Both the position numbers and the translations under genes were made by a program. From NCBI GenBank assembly GCA_902826385.1, contig CADEEU010000118.1:1-9569 (forward strand): a stretch of DNA of 9,569 bases, written 5' to 3'. Below the pieces are notes generated by a model that saw only the letters and a list, made by a program, of their open reading frames with translations, was not told where the DNA came from and did not search any database. Source of the DNA: an uncultured Acidobacteriota bacterium (GTDB lineage Bacteria; Acidobacteriota; Blastocatellia; Pyrinomonadales; Pyrinomonadaceae). Of the stretch, positions 1-7,013 are shown piece after piece (the stretch's first letter is position 1; each line of letters opens with the position of its first letter).

Positions 1-1880
1 ACTCTCCAAACGAGCAGACCTCCATCGAACGTACAAACGACGCAGACGTTTTGCTCGGCAAAGTAGACGTTCAGATCAATAAAGAAAACCTGCTGACACT
101 TCGCCACAACTATAGCCGTGCCGAGCAGATTAACGGAACGTTTGATGTTCCGACCTGGGGCTTGAGCGCAAATGGCCGTGAAACCGACAAGTCGAACTCT
201 TTCATAGGCCAGCTTGTGTCGAATTTCTCCGCCACCTTGTTCAACGAACTCCGATTCCAGTGGGCAAAGGAAGCGCGTCCCCGGTTTTACGACGGCCCCG
301 ACCTTCCGGATACGACCATCGGTACGTTCGACGGATCGATATCATACCGCTTTGGCCGTCCGTTCTTCCTGCCCGTACCGTCGGACGACGTTCGCATCCA
401 GATGACCGACAACTTCACGGTCGTCGCCGGAAATCATGCCGTCAAATTCGGCGTCGATATAAACCGCACGAGGGTTTCACAGACGTTTATCGGATTCGCT
501 CGCGGCCGGTACATCTTCGCGGCTCCGACGATAGATGGTGCAATAAACGGATTCACCGACTATATAAATGGAACGAGTGCCAGCGCTCTGGCGTTGTACC
601 TTCAGTTCGCCCCGATAGGTAACCGGACCGTCGAAGCGGCGGGAACGCAGGCCTATTCCACAGTCGAGCCAGGACTCTACATTCAGGACAATTGGCAGGT
701 ACGACGAAATCTGACACTGAATCTCGGATTTCGTTGGGAAGCCCAGTATCAGCCCGATCCGATAAACCAACCGTCCGCAACGAGATACGGCCAGTTCCTT
801 AACGATCCGCGATTTCCGTCGGATGGTACGATTCCCGATTTCACGGACGGGTTTGCGCCGCGGCTTGCACTTTCATGGTCGCCGGGCAATGACGGAAAGA
901 CAGCGGTCAGGTTGGGCGGCGGCATCTATTACGCCCGCATTCCCGGCCTTGTGGTCGCTGGGCCTAGAAATACGGACGGTGTGATTGCGGGAAATATTTT
1001 CTTTGCGAATTTTCTGTGCACCGGCGCCGGACTTGGCGGCTGTCCCGTTTTCCCGGGCATTGTGCCGACCCAGGGGTTCAATCCTTTCAATCCTGGTATT
1101 GCCGTGTTCGAGCGCAATTTCAAGAATCCGCGAACGATACAATTGAGCGCCAGCGTTGAGCGTGAGATTTTCAAGAATACGTCTTTGCTGGTCGCGTACA
1201 ATTTCGCAAAATCCGACCGCTTGACGCGTTTTGTGAATCGCGGTGACGGACGGTTATATGGCGGAGTGTCGCCTTTCGAAAGAGCTAACGGTTCCGGCGT
1301 AGGTGAAATTCGCTCGACCGAAAGCTCGGCCAAATCGTTGTATCAGGGTATAACTTTCACCTTCAACAGGCGCTTTGCAAACCGATTTCAATTCCAGGCG
1401 AATTACCTGCTGTCGTTCGACAAATCCGATGACGATAACGAACGCGATCCGTTCACATTCCGCTATGTCGATCCCCGCGATTTGAGTGCCGAATACGGTT
1501 ACTCCGACCGTGACCAGCGGCACCGCTTCAATGCATTTGCGACGTTCCTGCTGCCGTACGACATCAACATTTCGCCGATCGTTCAGTACCGTTCCGCCCA
1601 ACCGACATCGGTCGTCAACCGCGGAGCCTTTCCGAATATCGTTCAGCGAAATACCGAGCGGCTCGAGAACGAATTCTTTACCTTTGACGTGCGTGCGTCG
1701 AAGGCCTTCAAGATCACGGAGCGCGTAGCTATTGAAGGAATTTTCGAAGCGTTCAACCTGTTCAACAACCGCAACCAACGCAGCCTCCCGCGGCCGCTCA
1801 CCTTCAACTTCGACGGAACGGTCACCGCAGGCTTTGGTGAGCCAAGACAGGCTCAGATCGGGGTTAGGTTGAAATTCTAA
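1..1880 (+). CDS. TonB-dependent receptor, Oar-like, 3' part
   Basis: This is the C-terminal beta-barrel portion of an outer-membrane TonB-dependent receptor. The frame is open to the left edge (codons start at base 3), so the true start, the plug and any N-terminal carboxypeptidase-regulatory-like domain lie outside the window. About 625 residues are visible. They are rich in alternating aromatic and polar strands, with repeated barrel phrases such as DNWQVRRNLTLNLGFRWE, DGFAPRLALSWSPG and FNAFATFLLPYD. The protein ends in QIGVRLKF, with the terminal Phe typical of outer-membrane barrels. A Cys pair (codons at 1017 and 1041) lies in a predicted loop. The family pattern fits the very large Oar/CarboxypepD_reg-like receptors abundant in Acidobacteriota. 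The substrate cannot be told from this part; oligosaccharide, peptide or siderophore uptake are all possible. A strong hairpin terminator follows 13 bp after the stop. Confidence 0.9.
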   Translation, partial: SPNEQTSIERTNDADVLLGKVDVQINKENLLTLRHNYSRAEQINGTFDVPTWGLSANGRETDKSNSFIGQLVSNFSATLFNELRFQWAKEARPRFYDGPDLPDTTIGTFDGSISYRFGRPFFLPVPSDDVRIQMTDNFTVVAGNHAVKFGVDINRTRVSQTFIGFARGRYIFAAPTIDGAINGFTDYINGTSASALALYLQFAPIGNRTVEAAGTQAYSTVEPGLYIQDNWQVRRNLTLNLGFRWEAQYQPDPINQPSATRYGQFLNDPRFPSDGTIPDFTDGFAPRLALSWSPGNDGKTAVRLGGGIYYARIPGLVVAGPRNTDGVIAGNIFFANFLCTGAGLGGCPVFPGIVPTQGFNPFNPGIAVFERNFKNPRTIQLSASVEREIFKNTSLLVAYNFAKSDRLTRFVNRGDGRLYGGVSPFERANGSGVGEIRSTESSAKSLYQGITFTFNRRFANRFQFQANYLLSFDKSDDDNERDPFTFRYVDPRDLSAEYGYSDRDQRHRFNAFATFLLPYDINISPIVQYRSAQPTSVVNRGAFPNIVQRNTERLENEFFTFDVRASKAFKITERVAIEGIFEAFNLFNNRNQRSLPRPLTFNFDGTVTAGFGEPRQAQIGVRLKF

Positions 1881-1893
1881 AGGTTTAAACCGC

Positions 1894-1930
1894 AAAAGGA
1901 ATCGGCCGCTCACAGACGTCGATTCCTTTT
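1894..1930. terminator. Perfect 11-bp hairpin terminator, probably bidirectional
   Basis: The arms at 1894-1904 (AAAAGGAATCG) and 1920-1930 (CGATTCCTTTT) are exact reverse complements around a 15-nt loop. The outer A4/T4 ends give a U-tract on either strand, so it can stop the receptor transcript on + and the DUF4926-end cluster on minus. It sits between convergent genes ending at 1880 and 1966. Confidence 0.8.
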
Positions 1931-1965
1931 CTAAGAACAAATCAAAGATAACAGGATCAAGCTCG

Positions 1966-2193
1966 CTATGCGGCAAGCGATCCCGGTTCATAGCGAAGCA
2001 CCATCATCTGATGTGGCTCGACACCTAACGTCTCCACGGTACGACCATCGCGATCCGAAAACTCGACTTCGAATGCCTTGCCTCCCGCCAGAACGTCGAC
2101 TATCGTACCTACCTGCCCTCGCGGCAGTTTATGTTCCGGAAGGTCTTCGGTTAAAGCAACGACATCAAAAAGTTTGAACTTGTCCATGTCCAT
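1966..2193 (-). CDS. DUF4926 domain protein
   Basis: This small acidic protein of 75 residues matches the DUF4926 pattern as I remember it: a start resembling FKLFDVVALTEDLPE, a central LPRGQVGTIVDV turn, then FEVEFSDRDGRTVETLGVE. The fold is expected to be a small SH3-like beta barrel. The molecular function is unknown. The ATG at 2191-2193 was chosen because it overlaps by one base (TGATG) the stop that ends the restored frame of the upstream DUF6883 gene, which is a typical translational coupling arrangement. A TTG one codon upstream (2196) and an ATG two codons downstream (2187) are alternatives. It is the last gene of the minus-strand cluster. DUF4926 genes often sit beside small partner genes, and a role as antitoxin or immunity partner of DUF6883 is an inference only. 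Confidence 0.75.
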   Translation of the reverse strand: MDMDKFKLFDVVALTEDLPEHKLPRGQVGTIVDVLAGGKAFEVEFSDRDGRTVETLGVEPHQMMVLRYEPGSLAA

Positions 2194-2228
2194 CAAACCG
2201 GATACGCGGTTGTCAGTCGCGGTATTAC

Positions 2229-2525
2229 CTAACTATGTTCGATAATCCATCCACTCCGAATTATCGCACTTTTGCCTTTCCATTCAAACAAAAAATCGAC
2301 CGTATATCGCTGTCCAAAGCGATCAAACTTACCGAATCGCGCTTCTTCTATCTTGACAGCTGCCAATAGAGCGTCACGCAGGACACCGGCATCGTCCATC
2401 GTCAATTCCAATGCAGCCGCAAACAGTCGGGCTTTGTGCCGTCCGTCCTTGTGATCTGGATCGAGGAGGTATTCCGTAAGCTTACGAAGATCAAGCTCCG
2501 CATTTTCGGCATATGGAAGATTCAT
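2229..2525 (-). CDS. DUF6883 domain protein, C-terminus cut by in-frame TAG
   Basis: The 98 residues from the ATG at 2525 follow the DUF6883 layout: LPYAENAELDLRKLTEYLL, then DPDHKDGRHKARLFAAALEL, a helical DAGVLRDALLAAV stretch, and the strand pair GQRYTVDFLFEW and SAIIRSGWII. The family normally continues for about a dozen residues with a PRL-containing tail. Here a TAG (2229-2231) intervenes, but the same frame goes on as VIPRLTTAYPV and ends in TGA at 2193-2195, so the full gene would span 2193-2525. The Trp-to-PRL distance is preserved if the TAG replaces one residue, which is Glu in the homologues I recall. It starts 34 bp after the DUF4920 gene, with no clear Shine-Dalgarno site. Biochemical function is unknown. 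It may be a 98-residue functional protein, a pseudogene, or an intact gene with a sequence error. Confidence 0.7.
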   Translation of the reverse strand: MNLPYAENAELDLRKLTEYLLDPDHKDGRHKARLFAAALELTMDDAGVLRDALLAAVKIEEARFGKFDRFGQRYTVDFLFEWKGKSAIIRSGWIIEHS

Positions 2526-2559
2526 ACGACGGACGCCTGCGACTTACCGTCAATTTCCG

Positions 2560-3090
2560 TTACTGCTTGGTGAGTTCGACGCCGGCCGCGTCAAACGAAA
2601 CCTCGGTCACCGTTCCGTCCGCATTTCGATTGTCGAACTTCGCACCGTCGTCGTTAATTAGATGGTCGACATGTTCTTTAGACAGCGTTTTTGTTTTGAA
2701 GACGCCCTGGGCTTTGACCTTCATCCCGGCTGCGTTTAACGGAATAAAGAACGCGTGGTCGCCGAAAGTGACGCGGACGGATTTACCGCCTTCTTTCGCT
2801 GCCATCTCCATCCAGCAGCCTTCCTTTTTGCAGGAGCGAACGATAACGCCACTGACCGCAACCGTTTTATCGGCAAATTTCGACGGCTCTTTCAAAACCT
2901 TTTCGAAATCTACTTTCCTGGCAGTCTTGTCCAAAGCGGCTCCGCGAGTAATCTTTTCTCCCGGCTTTAGATCGACCGGAGAGTTTTGCTCATTTTTCGC
3001 AATCGGCTCGCCTTTGCTGTTTAGTTCCTGAGAAAAGCCTGAAACCGCGAACGCAGTTGTGATCATAAGAACGCCGATAAACTTTTTCAT
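2560..3090 (-). CDS. Exported DUF4920 domain protein
   Basis: A 176-residue secreted protein. Residues 1-20 form a clear Sec signal peptide (MKK, hydrophobic core, cleavage near GFS/QE), so it acts in the periplasm or at the cell surface, depending on anchoring not visible here. A charged linker (about 21-47) leads to the DUF4920 domain (about 48-172). The domain has the characteristic CKKEGCWM motif (C87, C92, W93), the strand pair SVRVTFGDHAFFIPL, and a downstream KEHVDHL with two histidines. The two Cys and two His could bind a metal or form a disulfide, but this is inference and the family has no established activity that I know of. It has the only strong Shine-Dalgarno site I found in the window, GAGGAG 8 bp before the ATG. 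It lies 33 bp after the interrupted amidohydrolase and 34 bp before the DUF6883 gene, so probably in one transcript. Confidence 0.88.
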   Translation of the reverse strand: MKKFIGVLMITTAFAVSGFSQELNSKGEPIAKNEQNSPVDLKPGEKITRGAALDKTARKVDFEKVLKEPSKFADKTVAVSGVIVRSCKKEGCWMEMAAKEGGKSVRVTFGDHAFFIPLNAAGMKVKAQGVFKTKTLSKEHVDHLINDDGAKFDNRNADGTVTEVSFDAAGVELTKQ

Positions 3091-3094
3091 ATTA

Positions 3095-3104
3095 ATTACT
3101 CCTC
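3095..3104 (-). promoter_or_regulatory. Strong ribosome binding site of the DUF4920 gene
   Basis: Read on the minus strand the bases before the ATG at 3090 are CTGAGGAGTAATTAAT. This places a six-base anti-16S match (GAGGAG) with 8-nt spacing. Other genes in the window show no comparable site, which suggests this gene is translated efficiently even inside a polycistronic message. Confidence 0.7.
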
Positions 3105-3123
3105 AGTAAAATACTGGCTTAAT

Positions 3124-4629
3124 CTACTTTGATGCATATACCTGTACGCCGTCAACAAAGGTTGCGGCGACCTTTGCCGATTTTATCTCGGAAGGCGGCA
3201 TCTTGAAAATGTCCCTATCGATCAGAACAAAATCGGCGAGTTTTCCGGCCTCTATCGTTCCTTTCATTTTCTCTTGAAATTCGGCGTACGCCGATCCTAT
3301 CGTGTAGGCACGAACCGCCTGTTCAACCGTCATCGCGTCCGCTCCCGCAACGGCGGCATAGATGCCTAATAGCGGGTTGAAGTCGGTGATAGCGGCATCG
3401 GACCCGAATGCCAGCGGCGTATTTATATCAAGATACTTTTTGTAGACCGTCTGTTGTGAAGGTCCGTTAAAGAAAAGCCATGGCTGCATGGACGCGATAA
3501 TGTTTGAACGTACAAACCGCGGAATGTCTTCGGTCGCCGCGTTCTGCGCGTGCTCTACCCTCAAGCGGCGATCGCGACCGCCGTTCTCTTCAATCGACTT
3601 TTAGAAGGCGTCCAGGACGATGCGGTTCGCTTGTGACCCGATCGCGTGAATCATTACCTGCAACCCGGCTTTGTCGGCAGCAGAGATCTTTTGGCGCAGG
3701 TCCGCGACCTCTGATTCCTCACCTTCAGAAAAATGCTTGATGCAGCCGGTCCGCACCATCGCGTCGCCCGCCGCCGCCTCAACCCCATTTGCAATGAGAG
3801 TGGGAATAGAAGAAGGCGGCAAGCAGTCGTAAACACGTGTTTTCAGCTTTCCTTGCCGTTGAAGCCGCCGATAAACGTCGGTCATGTCGTCTGAATGCAT
3901 GTCTTGCACGCTGGTTACGCCAAGCGATGCCGCATAATTCGATGCCGTTTCGAGGATTTCGGGCCAATTTTTTGTGTGGTTGGCCGGAATGATCGAGTTT
4001 ATCCGACGTAGAGCAGATCCCGTAACAAATCCGGTCGGCTCGCCGTTCGCATCGCGTTCGATCTGTTCGCCGATTGTTGATTCGGCAACTTGGGCGAGTT
4101 CCAACGCAACTCCATTGGCAAATGCCCATTTTCCGTCTGCCGAATATACTAAAACCGGATTGTTCGGCGTTAGCGGATCGATCACCTTGCGCGATAAAGC
4201 ATTTCCTTTCAGAGAGGCGTCCCAACCACTGCCCAAAATCCAGCGGTTTGTTGGAAGGACTTTTGAGTAGCGCGAGAAGATTTCCGCAACATCGTCTGCT
4301 GATTTCATTCTTCGCAGATCAATAGATGAGAATTTGTTGCCTACCGCAGCAAAATGGACGTGTGCATCGTTAAACCCCGGCAGCATCAGTTTGCCGCCCG
4401 CATCTATTTTCTTTGTCCGCGGGCCAATAAATGCCGCGATCTCTTTGTAGTTCCCGACCGCAACAAACCTTCCGTCCCTTATCGCCACAGCCTCAGCCTG
4501 AGATTTTTCGCGATACATCGTGCGAATCCTGGAGTTGATAACTACGAGATCGGCAGGTTGAACCACCGTTCGCGCAACCTGCGGAATCGACAAGTACGTC
4601 AAACAAAATATGAACCAACTAATCTTCAC
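3124..4629 (-). pseudogene. YtcJ-type amidohydrolase, interrupted by one in-frame TAA
   Basis: The frame from GTG 4629 to TAG 3124 (501 codons) encodes an exported metal-dependent amidohydrolase of the Amidohydro_3/YtcJ group. These proteins have a TIM-barrel catalytic core flanked by a beta-sandwich and hydrolyse amide-type bonds; the substrate here is unknown. Visible parts: a signal-like N-terminus (1-20), metal motif HVH (90-92), K298 in GCIKHF, H328 in IHAIG, EHAQ (359-362), FGSD, and the closing GTIEAGKLADFVLIDRD. A TAA (3601-3603, codon 343) splits it into 342- and about 158-residue parts. The frame is the same on both sides, and the intact paralogue at 4748-6409 aligns without a gap across the stop, with Asp at that position. 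Compared with the paralogue it lacks about 23, 12 and 13 residues in three in-frame places, including the ADGSLGS motif, and reads HAIGSQA instead of HAIGDRA. It was probably a diverged paralogue before the stop arose; sequence error remains possible. Confidence 0.8.
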
Positions 4630-4747
4630 CGAGGGCCGAATACGAAAAATTAAACAAAAAGTTTAGATCGATGCCGCGCGAGTCTGTCATGGTAAAGACG
4701 GCGGTCTACAGGTTGACGTGACGCAAAGCTTAAATGACAAAATCTGC
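4630..4747 (-). other. 118-bp gap between the two amidohydrolase paralogues
   Basis: No gene or strong terminator was seen. On the minus strand an ATGACA (5 of 6 to the -35 consensus) is followed 19 bp later by TAAACT (4 of 6 to -10), with about 30 nt to the GTG at 4629. This is a possible weak promoter for the interrupted copy, but the spacing is long. Readthrough from the upstream paralogue is equally possible. Confidence 0.25.
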
Positions 4748-6409
4748 TTATTTTTGGTACACGATCTTGCCGTTGACCACGGTCATAATTACTTTCGCGT
4801 CGCGAATTTTTGTCGCATCGATTGTAAATATATCGTCCGATATCATCACAAAATCAGCGAGCTTGCCCGGTTCCAGAGTGCCTTTGATGTGATCTTGAAA
4901 CTCGGCGTAAGCTGATCCCCACGTGAAGGCCCGAATAGTATCAAGCACCGATATTTTCTGCTCGGGAATCCAGCCGTTCGGATTTTTATCGTCAAGCGTT
5001 CGGCGTGTTACGGCGGCGTATACACCCCAGAGCGGGTTGATCGGGGCAACAGGCGAATCGGAACCGAAAGCAAGTACACCGCCGGAATCCAGTATCGTCC
5101 GGAAAGCATAGGTTCCTTTCAAACGCCTTTCGTCTAATCGCTTCCAGGCCCAGCGGCCGTCGTCGATGATGTGAAACGGCTGCATCGATGCAACCACTTT
5201 CATCTGACCGAAGCGTTTCAGGTCTTCCGCGCGAACATGCTGAGCATGCTCGATCGTAAACCGGCGGTCGTGAACGCCGTTCGATTTTGCAACTGCGTCG
5301 AAATGATCGAGTATCGTCGCGTTCGCACGGTCGCCGATCGCATGAACGCGAACCTGCAAACCGGCCTTGTCCGCGTCCGTCATCGTCTGTCGCATTGTAG
5401 TGCCGACATCTGCCATCGCCAGACCGGTCGAGTTCGGAGCGTCCAGATACGGGTCGAAAAACCAGGCGGTGGTTGAGCCGAGACTGCCGTCCGCATAAGC
5501 TTTGAGGCAGCCGACACGAAGCATCGGGTCGCCGAACGCAAAGCGAATGCCGGTATTCGTCCAGCGTTTGAAATCATTGAGCGGCGAACAGCTATAAACG
5601 CGCGTTTTCAAGGTCCCGCGGCGGAGCAATTCCTGATAAACGCCGACTTCGGTCCCGTTCGCCGACATATCCTGCACGCTGGTTACGCCGAGGCTTGCGG
5701 CGTGATCGGTCGCGGCCTGCGCCGCTTCCAGCCGCTGTTCGAACGAAGCGACGGGAATCGCCTTTTCGATGTAACCAGAGGCCGCGTCTTTGAAAATGCC
5801 GGTCGGATTTCCGGACGAATCGCGTACAATCTCTCCGCCCGCAACATCTTTCACATTCCTGTCCACGCCCGCCAGCTTCATCGCCAAGCTATTCGCAAGA
5901 GCCATGTGCCCGTCGAGCCGGTCGATAAAAACCGGGTTGTCAGGCGTTACGGCATCGATCATCGCCGCCGTCGGCAAATTGTTCGGCGTCCAGTTTTCAT
6001 GGTCCCACTTTCCGCCAAGTATCCACCGGCCCTTCGGTAGCTTTGCCGCGAAAGCTTTTATCCGTGCGACAAATTCCTCCGGCGATTTCGCGTCGCGCAG
6101 ATCGACCGACGAGAGCTGCGCACCCGTTTCCATAAAATGCACGTGCGCGTCGTTAAATCCGGGCACGATCAGCTTGCCCTTTGCGTCGATGACCCTGGTG
6201 CTCGGCCCGATCAACACTTTTGTATCCGCATCGGAACCGACCGCAATTATCCGATCGCCCATCACGGCAATCGAACGAGCACTAGGACGCTTTGAGTCGA
6301 TGGTTTGGACGTTGGCGTTGGTGACGACCAAATCGGCTTGAATCGCCTGCGAATAGCCGACCGATACGAGAGCAATACACAGCGAGCAGGTTGAGATGAT
6401 TTTATTCAT
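4748..6409 (-). CDS. Exported YtcJ-type amidohydrolase, intact
   Basis: A complete metal-dependent hydrolase of the Amidohydro_3/YtcJ group, 553 residues from the chosen ATG. The start at 6409 gives a good Sec signal peptide (MNK, hydrophobic core, cleavage near GYS/QA). An in-frame ATG at 6454 would put 15 polar residues before it and is less likely. Visible motifs: metal-binding HVH (H89, H91) in GFNDAHVHF, the bridging-lysine region GCLKAYADGSLGSTTA (K303), VHAIGDRAN (H356), IEHAQ (H388), and FGSDSP with the catalytic Asp (D451). The closing motif KGTLEPGKLADFVMI marks the return to the beta-sandwich. All expected active-site positions are present. Likely extracytoplasmic hydrolysis of an amide or N-formyl-type compound; substrate not predictable. 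The interrupted paralogue lies 118 bp downstream on the same strand, suggesting tandem duplication. A promoter-like sequence precedes it at 6477-6505. Confidence 0.9.
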   Translation of the reverse strand: MNKIISTCSLCIALVSVGYSQAIQADLVVTNANVQTIDSKRPSARSIAVMGDRIIAVGSDADTKVLIGPSTRVIDAKGKLIVPGFNDAHVHFMETGAQLSSVDLRDAKSPEEFVARIKAFAAKLPKGRWILGGKWDHENWTPNNLPTAAMIDAVTPDNPVFIDRLDGHMALANSLAMKLAGVDRNVKDVAGGEIVRDSSGNPTGIFKDAASGYIEKAIPVASFEQRLEAAQAATDHAASLGVTSVQDMSANGTEVGVYQELLRRGTLKTRVYSCSPLNDFKRWTNTGIRFAFGDPMLRVGCLKAYADGSLGSTTAWFFDPYLDAPNSTGLAMADVGTTMRQTMTDADKAGLQVRVHAIGDRANATILDHFDAVAKSNGVHDRRFTIEHAQHVRAEDLKRFGQMKVVASMQPFHIIDDGRWAWKRLDERRLKGTYAFRTILDSGGVLAFGSDSPVAPINPLWGVYAAVTRRTLDDKNPNGWIPEQKISVLDTIRAFTWGSAYAEFQDHIKGTLEPGKLADFVMISDDIFTIDATKIRDAKVIMTVVNGKIVYQK

Positions 6410-6476
6410 AAAAGAACTGGCGAAAAAGTCGCTTGTTGACATCAGGGAATGCATCTAACAGACTGGTTTCGAACGA

Positions 6477-6505
6477 ATTATAGCAGTGAAAATAAAGTAT
6501 ATCCA
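6477..6505 (-). promoter_or_regulatory. Extended -10 promoter for the intact amidohydrolase
   Basis: On the minus strand TGCTATAAT (6485 down to 6477) is a perfect extended -10 element. Seventeen bases upstream is TGGATA (6505-6500), matching the -35 consensus at 4 of 6. Transcription would begin near 6470, giving a leader of about 60 nt to the ATG at 6409. The -35 lies inside the first codons of the divergent + gene and the -10 directly abuts its GTG, so the two genes may influence each other. Sigma-70 consensus use in this phylum is assumed. Confidence 0.5.
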
Positions 6506-7013
6506 GATACTGGGAACCGCGATCACAGCCGTTTACGGGCTGTTCATCGTATTTCTTTATGCCGCCGAGCCGCGTTCGTTGGAAGAAGTCACGACGAAAG
6601 CAATGTCGGCGGTTGAGAGCACCGTAAGTAAAGGTCAGATTCTAACCGGAACCTATGAGATAGATCAGGCGCGGTTTGGCGAAGGACTTGCGGCTTTTCG
6701 AGCTGATAATTTTGTTCTCGCCCGTGACCGGTTCGAACGGGCCGATCCGGAAAAACGCGATGCGAACACGCAGTTTTACATTGCGTATAGCTATTACCGA
6801 CAGGGCTGGGGACGCGTCTCTAATGACGATGCGTTGTTCAAATCAGGTCTGGAAGCTTTGCAGCGGCTGCCGGTGATCGACCCGGATTTTGTATCCAAAG
6901 ATCCTGATTTAATAATAAAAACGGCCGCAGAACTCAGAGGCGAATTTGAAGAGGGTTTGAACGTTACGGCGGACGATTTCAATCCGTTAAAGCTTGTTCG
7001 AGAAAGAAAATAG
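6486..7013 (+). CDS. Membrane-anchored TPR-like protein, unknown function
   Basis: A 175-residue protein with one N-terminal hydrophobic helix (about 8-27) that serves as anchor or uncleaved signal, leaving the rest outside the cytoplasm. Residues about 63-106 (ARFGEGLAAFRADNFVLARDRFERADP, then TQFYIAYSYYRQG) have the helix pair spacing and small/aromatic positions of a tetratricopeptide repeat. The stretch ALFKSGLEALQRLPVIDPDF (116-135) resembles the start of a second one. TPR units generally mediate protein-protein contacts. The GTG start is forced: no other start codon lies between it and the upstream in-frame TAA at 6456, and the next in-frame ATG is past the membrane helix. Its TAG stop directly abuts the GTG of the next gene (0 bp), so the two are surely co-transcribed and probably coupled. 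I do not recognise a named family. Confidence 0.75.
   Translation: MKIKYIQILGTAITAVYGLFIVFLYAAEPRSLEEVTTKAMSAVESTVSKGQILTGTYEIDQARFGEGLAAFRADNFVLARDRFERADPEKRDANTQFYIAYSYYRQGWGRVSNDDALFKSGLEALQRLPVIDPDFVSKDPDLIIKTAAELRGEFEEGLNVTADDFNPLKLVRERK

Noticed and set aside
1254..1991. 245-codon minus-strand open frame across the end of the TonB receptor
   Set aside because: It lies antisense to clear barrel sequence, shows no domain or signal, and runs through the hairpin terminator. It is a shadow.
2513..3031. 172-codon + strand open frame
   Set aside because: It is fully antisense to the DUF4920 gene, which has a signal peptide, a family motif and a strong ribosome binding site.
3541..3606. Frameshift as the cause of the amidohydrolase split
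   Set aside because: Both parts are in the same frame and the paralogue aligns without a gap; only a nonsense codon separates them.
3779..4225. 148-codon minus-strand open frame within the amidohydrolase
   Set aside because: It is out of frame with recognisable amidohydrolase motifs, and its basic, Arg-rich composition is typical of a shifted frame.
5790..6341. 183-codon + strand open frame
   Set aside because: It is antisense to the intact amidohydrolase including the HVH region, and has no family resemblance.
6436..6441. TTGACA as the -35 box of the + strand TPR-like gene
   Set aside because: No acceptable -10 lies 15-19 bp downstream, so it is not listed as a promoter.
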